A stretch of DNA of 64,000 bases, taken from Aphelocoma coerulescens. Lineage: Eukaryota; Chordata; Aves; Passeriformes; Corvidae. The notes below the pieces were generated by a model, which saw only the letters and a program-made list of their open reading frames with translations, was not told where the DNA came from and did not search any database. The DNA lies in the NCBI RefSeq assembly GCF_041296385.1, contig NC_091015.1, forward strand, positions 50,410,345 through 50,474,344, in the 5' to 3' direction. Made by a program: the position numbers and the translations under genes. Positions 60,301-64,000 of the stretch are shown in pieces (position 1 is the first letter of the stretch; each line of letters opens with the position of its first letter).

Positions 60301-62916
60301 ACAGTGAGTCAACTGGTCCAACCTCCCTGCTCAAGCAGGGCTATCCTAGAGCACGTCATAGGATTCCAGGGCTTTGGTCTGGCTGTATTGATCTGTGGAG
60401 CTGTTCAATAGGCAGCTATGCAGATATTTAAGATATTTTTGCAATGACACAGGTGGGAAAGGCAATGTCATCAAATGAGTCAGCAGCATACGAGATCATG
60501 AGAAGCCTGGATGTGGATTATGTTTTGATTATTTTTGGTGGTGTGATTGGCTACTCTGGTGATGATATTAATAAGTTCTTGTGGATGGTGAGAATAGCAG
60601 AGGGGGAACATCCCAAAGATATACGGGTAAGTGGAGCCTCTACTTCTTAATTTTTTCTAAAACCCTTTTATTTATGTTATCGCTTGTCAAGTAGTGGTCA
60701 CTACAGTGGAGGGAAATCTCCACTGCTTATTGCTGTTTTATTTGAAAAATGTGCTGGGGTTGTTTTTCTAGAACATTAGGAGTGCTGTGGCCTGTAGCCC
60801 AGTCTCTTTCAATGTTTTTCATTCTGAAAGGTCAGTAACCTCAAGCTTCTCATGTGTTTGCATGATACCAAAAGTACAGGATTTTTTTAATAATTCTTAT
60901 GTGCGTGTCTCTCTGTGCATCATCACGTGCTTGAAAAAGTGGAAGTGTTCAGACTTTTTAAATAGTCAGCATTACAAATTTCTTCAAACTGTGTAATAGT
61001 AGGAGACAAGTGAAAGTGTTAATATTGATTCATGTAGAGTTTAAGATGTTCAAACACCTCTGAGATTGCAGAAGTCTGTAGTAATATTTTCTTAAGCCTA
61101 ACAAAAACTCCTAGATATTGAGCACAGGCTTAAAGGAGTAGCCTGTGTGCATACTTTCATGTTGTGCTTGAGATGAAAATGGCAAAATTTTTTTGTTTAA
61201 ACACAGAGAACATATGAAGTTTAATAGTGACCCTGCAGATCTCGTATATTAACAATATAGTGCTTGTCACCCTTCTGAAGAATAGATGCCCAACTAACTT
61301 TTACAGTTCAGGATGACTTTTCCAGAACCACTTCCAGTGACATGACAAAACTTGTAGCAGCACAATAGTACAGATTTAGGAAAACTGATCCATTGGGGTC
61401 TGGGTTAGAAGCAGGTAGTTTGCAACTATTTCACCTTTAATGAGCACCATCTTTTTCATTTTAAGCTTTCCTTAAATCAGCTTTTAAACTGTGAAAGCCA
61501 GTTTCGATTCTTATGGGTCTTTTGGAGGAGAAGGGAATGAGAAATTCCCTTAAGTAAGATTTTAGTTTGCATTGACTCTTTGTATCTTCTTTTCTTTTTA
61601 AAGGAAAGTGATTACTTTACCCCTCAGGGAGAATTCCGGGTAGACAAGGCAGGTTCTCCAACTTTGCTGAACTGCCTCATGTATAAAATGTCCTATTACA
61701 GATTTGGAGAGATGCAGGTTAGTGCTACAACTTCTTCTGAATCTTAAATGTGAGAAAACGTTATTTTGATGTATTTTCTATCTGTCAGATTAAGCATTGC
61801 GTGTAGTAGCAGAATCTGCAGTAAGAATGAGCTTTACAAGTTAAAACACATCCAGTCATGGTCTGCTATTTATAACCTTTAGCATAAAGCATTTCTGCTG
61901 TTAACCTACACTTGTACTTCATTTTTTGGTGTCCTTCACATTGCCCCGATGAGTATCTTTATTGCACTGTGCTGTGTGCTCACTAAAGCATTAACTGTGA
62001 CATTGTGGAGAGCTTTAGATTTGTTTGTTGTAATAGCAACACACAAGTGGAACTATTGACTGTTGAATGTCTGTCAGAAACTACATGATTTCCATCCAAG
62101 TCACGTCAGTGTATAAAACAACACTGCATTGTATAGTAAGGGCAGCAGTTGTCACTCTCCTTTGGGAGCATCAAGCACATGGATGGAGCTAAACCTGTTT
62201 GCTTTTTTCCTTTCCTTTTCTTCCTTTGTTGCCGCCACCAGGGGCCCATCCTTTTGTATTAGCACAAGAATCCTTTTTTCAGTGGATCTTACTTGTAACA
62301 CAGCAGGGCCAAATTTAACTGATAATTGTGAACTACTTCTGGATTGTATGGAAAACCATGGAAGTGCAAATTATTGCAGTACAGACAAGAGCACAAGGGA
62401 GCAGCTCTGCTGAAAAGCCACTGCAGGCTGCTGCACCTCAGACTGTTCTTTGAGTTGTTTCTGAATGCAGACAAGATAGCTCTGCTGAGACATTAAGTAC
62501 TGTCTCCTGCGACACCCGTCGGAGTAAAAATTAATTTGTCCCTTAGGATCTCAAAGTTTTTTCTGTGTAGTAGTAACCAATGCAAGAGAAATGTTGCCCT
62601 TTGACTTTGCCTCTACTGCCTTGTAGCATGAAGTTCCACAGTTTGCAGTGATTGGTGTTCTGGATTTTTGTCTCAAACTAACATGCAACTTTAATTTTTA
62701 TAGCTGGATTTTCGGACACCACCAGGATTTGACCGTACACGCAATGCGGAGATAGGCAACAAAGACATTAAATTTAAACATCTGGAGGAAGCCTTTACCT
62801 CAGAGCACTGGCTTGTTAGAATATACAAGGTCAAACAACTAGACAACAGAGAGACATTGGATCATAAACCTAGAGTAACCAACATTGTACCGAAACAGAA
62901 GTATTTGTCAAAGAAG
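15503..62916 (+). CDS. STT3B: STT3B, catalytic subunit of oligosaccharyltransferase (exons 1-15; 3' end outside window)
   Basis: STT3B is an ER membrane enzyme that transfers the dolichol-linked oligosaccharide to Asn in N-X-S/T sequons. Known biology: it works in the OST-B complex, mostly after translation. Coding exons: 15503-15735, 37731-37839, 39559-39846, 41510-41575, 45157-45256, 49702-49800, 51326-51472, 53442-53490, 55145-55299, 56951-57162, 57253-57440, 57960-58131, 60453-60626, 61604-61717, 62704-62916. All junctions are GT-AG and the sum is 2,319 nt, or 773 codons, without a stop. Visible motifs are the metal-binding Asp in EFDPWFNYR (D76), DNE 194-196, [10 protein letters not shown] from 375, WWDYG 577-581, DxxKxxxMxxI 644-654, and sequons N589, N596, N600 and N614. 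The N-terminal arm [11 protein letters not shown] and the sequence before WWDYG favour STT3B over its paralogue STT3A. The start has a strong context (A at -3, G at +4). About 26 C-terminal residues lie on an unseen last exon. Confidence 0.97.
19308..19395. repeat. TA/CATA-rich low-complexity tract in intron 1
   Basis: Alternating purine-pyrimidine sequence with ATACATATAT, GTATATATAAGTATAT and GATATATATATC segments. Probably a degraded (TA)n/(CATA)n microsatellite. Confidence 0.75.
26612..28420 (-). mobile_element. CR1 LINE fragment, about 1.8 kb, antisense in STT3B intron 1
   Basis: Read on the minus strand, this is a CR1 non-LTR retrotransposon. The 3' terminus at about 26612-26680 has the typical CR1 ending (GTTGGACT, then GATCT, GAGGTCT, CAACC and ATTCTATGA-like bases). 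Part of the reverse transcriptase is readable at 27497-27940, with the [13 protein letters not shown] and [11 protein letters not shown] motifs. Upstream (28230-28370) is the AYINNKG-like region before the RT. Past GVPQGS the frame is broken: the expected FADD box reads FADV and stops follow. It is 5'-truncated, as most CR1 copies are, and cannot be active. Confidence 0.93.
27497..27940 (-). pseudogene. Reverse transcriptase fragment of the intron 1 CR1
   Basis: A 147-codon open frame with CR1 RT motifs: a [23 protein letters not shown] block (first catalytic Asp region) and [10 protein letters not shown] near the end. The frame ends before the second catalytic box, which is damaged in the following sequence. 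It is a remnant of ORF2, with no start or promoter of its own. Confidence 0.9.
37731..37839 (+). CDS. STT3B: STT3B exon 2 (residues 78-114)
   Basis: The exon follows a pyrimidine-rich acceptor (TTTCTTTCTAG) and ends at a GTAAGT donor. It encodes the rest of the first luminal loop: [20 protein letters not shown], then the [15 protein letters not shown] stretch. This loop is nearly invariant in eukaryotic STT3 proteins and takes part in metal and sequon binding. With exon 1 the running total is 342 nt, exactly 114 codons. Confidence 0.97.
37840..39558 (+). other. STT3B: STT3B intron 2
   Basis: 1,719 nt, AT-rich. It has the AT-only tandem tract at its 5' end; nothing else recognised. Confidence 0.93.
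37848..37905 (+). repeat. AT-only tandem tract after exon 2
   Basis: Repeated AATAAATTTA-type units with almost no G or C, starting about 10 bases after the exon 2 donor. A local tandem duplication of TTTAATAAA is visible. Confidence 0.7.
39559..39846 (+). CDS. STT3B: STT3B exon 3 (residues 115-210)
   Basis: At 288 nt this is the longest coding exon in the window. It starts [14 protein letters not shown] and ends [10 protein letters not shown], encoding about three membrane helices. It contains the VAGSFDNEG segment with the conserved D-N-E triad (194-196) implicated in metal and lipid-linked oligosaccharide binding. The acceptor is GTGTAG and the donor GTAAGT; both ends are in phase 0. Confidence 0.97.
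39847..41509 (+). other. STT3B: STT3B intron 3
   Basis: 1,663 nt of unique-looking sequence; no repeat or RNA gene recognised. Confidence 0.93.
41510..41575 (+). CDS. STT3B: STT3B exon 4 (residues 211-232)
   Basis: A 66-nt in-frame exon encoding [11 protein letters not shown]...YFYM, a short loop plus a Cys-rich membrane helix start. The acceptor is TTTTTCCAG and the donor GTAAGG. Both ends are in phase 0, so skipping it would keep the frame but remove part of a membrane helix. A short TA repeat begins about 10 bases downstream of the donor. Confidence 0.95.
41576..45156 (+). other. STT3B: STT3B intron 4
   Basis: 3,581 nt. Contains a short TA repeat just after the donor, a G-rich run near 42.99 kb and an antisense CR1 end at 44.73 kb, about 0.25-0.4 kb before exon 5. 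Confidence 0.93.
44732..44900 (-). mobile_element. CR1 3' end fragment, antisense in intron 4
   Basis: Begins GATCATAGAATATCCTGAG, then GGAAGGGACCCATGAAGATC and ATCAAAGTCCAAGT. This is the reverse complement of a CR1 3' terminus (subfamily with TGAGTTGGAAGGGACCC). Similarity fades after about 44810; the inner boundary is approximate. Confidence 0.8.
45157..45256 (+). CDS. STT3B: STT3B exon 5 (residues 233-266)
   Basis: This exon encodes [19 protein letters not shown] and on to RRVYI. The SAWGG turn is a family hallmark and the rest is a membrane helix. The acceptor is TTGTAG and the donor GTAAGT. It ends in phase 1, with Ala266 split as G|CA. Confidence 0.96.
45257..49701 (+). other. STT3B: STT3B intron 5
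   Basis: 4,445 nt, AT-rich. A somewhat GC-richer patch lies at about 48.58-48.80 kb with no recognisable identity; otherwise nothing seen. Confidence 0.93.
49702..49800 (+). CDS. STT3B: STT3B exon 6 (residues 266-299)
   Basis: Begins [20 protein letters not shown] and ends at EHMAAAG. It encodes one membrane helix and the loop containing [10 protein letters not shown], a strongly conserved STT3 sequence. The acceptor is TTTCCTAG and the donor GTAAGA. It is in phase 1 at both ends, so the 99-nt exon is symmetrical. Confidence 0.96.
49801..51325 (+). other. STT3B: STT3B intron 6
   Basis: 1,525 nt. A 116-codon open frame on the minus strand (50585-50935) looks like chance: low-complexity composition and no known similarity. 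Confidence 0.9.
51326..51472 (+). CDS. STT3B: STT3B exon 7 (residues 299-348)
   Basis: Encodes [19 protein letters not shown], the KQEFQTLFF segment and a hydrophobic helix ending IYLTYTG. The acceptor is TTTCCATAG and the donor GTAAAT, slightly off consensus at +5. Phase 1 at both ends. The frame is open upstream of the acceptor, but family similarity begins exactly at GVFALL. Confidence 0.96.
51473..53441 (+). other. STT3B: STT3B intron 7
   Basis: 1,969 nt. Its left half holds the old CR1-like fragment; the rest is AT-rich with nothing recognised. Confidence 0.93.
52050..52520 (-). mobile_element. Old, divergent CR1-like LINE fragment in intron 7
   Basis: The segment order follows a reverse-complemented CR1 RT region: GAGCCACCAGTTGGACCCTG, GCCAGTTTTCAACCAGTC, TTTCAGGAGGCTGTGCTCCG, ACTGGCCTGCAGCTTCCTG and CACCCTCAGGTGAATGGTG. 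Each matches the equivalent place in CR1 but with heavy divergence and no open frame. The left edge may extend to about 51830. Confidence 0.6.
53442..53490 (+). CDS. STT3B: STT3B exon 8 (residues 348-364)
   Basis: At 49 nt this is the smallest coding exon in the window. It encodes [17 protein letters not shown] in the fifth luminal loop. The acceptor has a long pyrimidine tract (TTCTCTTTTCAG) and the donor is GTAAGT. The phase changes from 1 to 2, so skipping it would shift the frame. Confidence 0.95.
54279..54380. repeat. Compound (TA)n/(CA)n microsatellite in intron 8
   Basis: About 75 bases of TA dinucleotides, interrupted by single C and G changes, run into about 25 bases of CA repeats. 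It is likely length-polymorphic. It lies immediately left of a small inverted-repeat element. Confidence 0.95.
54398..54635. mobile_element. Candidate short inverted-repeat DNA element (MITE-like) in intron 8
   Basis: The left end AGGGCTTGTCTACAT (54398-54412) is the inverse of the right end GTGTAGACAAGGCCT (54621-54635), with one mismatch in the first 14 positions. The inner flanks (TTAGAAAAACAT against a reversed TTGGAAACACAT) also resemble each other. At about 238 bases it has no coding capacity. No convincing target-site duplication was seen, so class and age are uncertain. Confidence 0.5.
55145..55299 (+). CDS. STT3B: STT3B exon 9 (residues 364-416), SVSE motif
   Basis: Encodes [37 protein letters not shown] and INDERVF. 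The SVSE motif (375-378) is in the luminal loop that closes over the acceptor peptide during catalysis. The acceptor is unusual: a run of T is followed by a run of A before AG|G, so there is no pyrimidine at -3. Frame and homology fix the junction. The donor is GTAAGA. Confidence 0.95.
55300..56950 (+). other. STT3B: STT3B intron 9
   Basis: 1,651 nt. Contains the 9-bp hairpin at 55949 and, at 56471-56484, a sequence matching the right terminus of the intron 8 inverted-repeat element. No coding exon was recognised. Confidence 0.92.
55949..55969. repeat. Perfect 9-bp inverted repeat, 3-base loop (intron 9)
   Basis: CCTCTTAGG (55949-55957), CTA, then CCTAAGAGG (55961-55969): an exact hairpin with possible G-T extension by two pairs. 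No function is apparent. Confidence 0.7.
56951..57162 (+). CDS. STT3B: STT3B exon 10 (residues 416-486)
   Basis: Starts [20 protein letters not shown] and ends GNLYDK. It encodes two membrane helices and then an acidic-basic linker ([11 protein letters not shown]) after [13 protein letters not shown]. The linker is characteristic of STT3B. The acceptor is TTCCTTGCAG and the donor GTGAGG. The exon ends in phase 0, after 1,458 cumulative nt. Confidence 0.96.
57163..57252 (+). other. STT3B: STT3B intron 10, 90 nt
   Basis: The smallest intron in the window, GTGAGG to TTGTTTAG. Retention would put a TAG soon after the donor (57184-57186), so read-through does not yield full-length protein. Confidence 0.94.
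57253..57440 (+). CDS. STT3B: STT3B exon 11 (residues 487-549)
   Basis: Encodes [17 protein letters not shown], a charged cytosolic loop, then the last membrane helix ([15 protein letters not shown]) and the start of the C-terminal luminal domain, [18 protein letters not shown]. It follows a 90-nt intron. A second AG four bases inside the exon (AGGCAG) would shift the frame if used. The donor is GTAAGT. Confidence 0.96.
57441..57959 (+). other. STT3B: STT3B intron 11
   Basis: 519 nt, AT-rich, with nothing recognised beyond splice signals. Confidence 0.93.
57960..58131 (+). CDS. STT3B: STT3B exon 12 (residues 549-606), WWDYG catalytic motif
   Basis: This is the signature exon. After [20 protein letters not shown] it encodes [23 protein letters not shown] (577-581) binds the +2 Ser/Thr of the acceptor sequon. 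Three of the enzyme's own sequons follow: N589, N596 and N600. By homology the corresponding human sites are occupied by N-glycans, one of which contributes to complex assembly. The acceptor is TTTTCCAG, the donor GTAAGG, and the exon ends in phase 0. Confidence 0.98.
58132..60452 (+). other. STT3B: STT3B intron 12
   Basis: 2,321 nt. Contains overlapping minus-strand open frames at about 59041-59538 in a slightly GC-richer patch, and the antisense CR1 end next to exon 13. Confidence 0.93.
60271..60400 (-). mobile_element. CR1 3' end fragment, antisense, just upstream of exon 13
   Basis: GACTCACAGAACCGCAGGCT, GGTCCAACCTCCCTGCTCAA, GCAGGGCTATCCTAGAGCA and CATAGGATTCCAGG match a reverse-complemented CR1 3' end of the TGCTCAAGCAGGG subfamily. 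Its inner end lies about 50-70 bases from the exon 13 acceptor at 60453, so it probably overlaps or abuts the branch-point region. Confidence 0.82.
60453..60626 (+). CDS. STT3B: STT3B exon 13 (residues 607-664), DK-type motif
   Basis: Encodes [13 protein letters not shown] and on to [39 protein letters not shown]. It contains the DxxKxxxMxxI helix (644-654), which packs against WWDYG, and a fourth sequon at N614. The acceptor is weak: the bases before ACAG are purine-rich and a CR1 fragment ends only about 50 bases upstream. The donor is GTAAGT. Phase 0 at both ends. Confidence 0.97.
60627..61603 (+). other. STT3B: STT3B intron 13
   Basis: 977 nt; no repeat or RNA recognised. Confidence 0.93.
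61604..61717 (+). CDS. STT3B: STT3B exon 14 (residues 665-702)
   Basis: Encodes [20 protein letters not shown], then [18 protein letters not shown], part of the globular luminal domain. It appears unchanged relative to the human protein as I recall it. The acceptor is TTTTTAAAG and the donor GTTAGT, a mild departure from GTRAGT. Phase 0 at both ends. Confidence 0.96.
61718..62703 (+). other. STT3B: STT3B intron 14
   Basis: 986 nt; nothing recognised. A C/T-rich segment near 62.20-62.23 kb precedes a short GC-richer patch. Confidence 0.93.
62704..62916 (+). CDS. STT3B: STT3B exon 15 (residues 703-773), last coding exon in window
   Basis: Starts [20 protein letters not shown] and ends PKQKYLSKK, finishing the luminal domain. 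The acceptor is TTTTATAG and the donor GTGGGT. Reading through the donor adds only four codons before TGA at 62929-62931. The remaining basic tail must come from a downstream exon that I could not find before 64000. Confidence 0.96.
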
Positions 62917-64000
62917 GTGGGTTCCCAGTGAAGTAACTGAAGGGGGTCAGGAGTTCATTTTTAACAGTGAATCACATAGCTGGTGAATTATATATTTCCA
63001 CTAGCCAGAATGTTATGGATACTGTTCATGTTAGTGTCCAATATCAGACCTGCCTGCTGGTAATAATTGTTAATTTACTGTCAGCTTAACTTAAAAGCAT
63101 GTGAAGACACAAGGCTAGATTTTTTTTTAGGCAGAATCTTAACTGGACATAGAGTGTGTCACTGGCTGTTACAACTCTTAAGTCTTCATGTAACTGGAAG
63201 TATAATAGCTAAAGTACATCAATTCATGTTTCAGTAACTATGGCTCACTAAGTAAATGTGGAAGTTGCTTTCTGACTTTGTTTGAAAGTAGTGATGCCTA
63301 GAAGTTTAAAAATGGCAATTTTGTATGAAATAAATTAAATATGAAACTTTTGTTGATGGAACTTTAGTGTCTGTCTGCTTACTGCCTGAAGTCATCTTCA
63401 CGGTTCTAAAAGTGTTTGTTGTGCTGCCCTCCTTCAGCCTATTAAGAAAGGTGTGTTCCCAGGGGAGCTGGGGAGACTCTTAGCAGCCCTCTCTTTCACA
63501 ACATCTGTTTTCTATATATTCAAATAGATGTTGCAAAAGGAACTCCAGAATCCTGTCTAACAAACTAAATTAGAATAGGCAGTAGACTTACACTGTGTCA
63601 TGGAAATACAAGTATAGAACGTTCTCTGCAAGTAGAGAATGCTAAATGTAAAGATGCTTATTTCTGTTATTTGATGGAAGTACATAAAATAAGGCATTTG
63701 GTAGTTGCCACTGAAGCTAGACATATCTTGAAAGGAAATTATAAGCTTTATTGTGCCTATCATACAATTAACACTGCAAATTTTGATCTTAAGTGACAAG
63801 CAAGGCTGTATTTATCCATGATAGATGCACTGAGCCCACTCTAAGCCTTGGATGTGTATATTCTCTGTTTAAAGACCATAGAAGTTGATGCAGTTTCTGA
63901 CCCCCCACCAACTGTTGCAGTACAAACAGGCTCTACTTCCCATTAAGAAATGAGAGAACCAGTGGAGAGCATGGGGCAAATGTCCAAGCTAGGATTTCTT
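62917..64000 (+). other. STT3B: STT3B intron 15 (start; continues past window)
   Basis: Follows the GTGGGT donor. It contains an in-frame TGA after four codons and an AATAAA at 63329-63334. No exon encoding the basic C-terminal tail is present up to 64000. Confidence 0.85.
63329..63334 (+). terminator. Possible intronic polyadenylation signal AATAAA
   Basis: Canonical hexamer 413 bases after the exon 15 donor, with GT- and T-containing sequence 20-50 bases downstream (TTTTGTTGATGG, TGTCTGTCTGC). It could support a shortened transcript, but AATAAA is frequent by chance in AT-rich introns. Confidence 0.3.

Noticed and set aside
63921..63953. Candidate STT3B exon 16 after the TTGCAG at 63915-63920
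   Set aside because: The acceptor looks good, but the frame gives about ten residues and a stop, with no similarity to the conserved Lys/Arg-rich STT3B tail.
1..64000. CRISPR arrays, prokaryotic operons, phage or integrated virus genes, tRNA or rRNA genes
   Set aside because: No regularly spaced repeats, no clustered short intergenic genes, no recognisable tRNA box patterns and no viral protein motifs were seen. The retroelement sequences are CR1 LINEs, not viruses.

Overview
The window is vertebrate nuclear DNA, almost certainly from a bird. The evidence is AT-rich non-coding sequence with one sharp CpG island, a gene split by GT-AG introns, and several CR1 (chicken repeat 1) LINE fragments of typical avian layout. 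The only protein gene I can support is STT3B, a catalytic subunit of the oligosaccharyltransferase (OST) complex. It runs on the + strand from the start codon at 15503 past the right edge of the window. No bacterial, viral or CRISPR-like system was found.

Layout. Positions 1-14.5 kb are intergenic or far-upstream sequence with simple repeats and CR1 3' ends; two CR1 tails sit head to tail at 13.6-14.45 kb around an A-rich tract. A CpG island at about 14.58-16.33 kb holds the promoter and exon 1. It carries a ZNF143-type site, a CACGTG E-box, two inverted CCAAT boxes and several GC boxes. Intron 1 (22 kb) contains a 1.8 kb antisense CR1 with a broken reverse-transcriptase frame. Exons 2-15 lie between 37731 and 62916. 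Other repeats in the introns are further antisense CR1 pieces, a TA/CA compound microsatellite and a small inverted-repeat element.

Gene structure. Fifteen coding exons join in frame to give 773 codons (2,319 nt). Aligned from memory to human STT3B (826 aa), the bird protein is 27 residues shorter in the variable N-terminal arm. About 26 residues of basic C-terminal tail are missing; they should come from a sixteenth exon beyond 64000. All catalytic signatures are present: EFDPWFNYR (D76), the DNE stretch (194-196), SVSE (375-378), WWDYG (577-581), the DxxKxxxMxxI helix (644-654) and four N-glycosylation sequons (N589, N596, N600, N614).

Function. STT3B is a multi-spanning ER membrane protein. 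It transfers the preassembled dolichol-linked glycan to Asn-X-Ser/Thr sites, chiefly post-translationally at sites skipped by STT3A. The most interesting leads are regulatory: an open in-frame 5' region with two upstream ATGs, promoter boxes unusually far from the ATG, a possible intronic polyadenylation isoform in intron 15, and repeat insertions close to splice sites.
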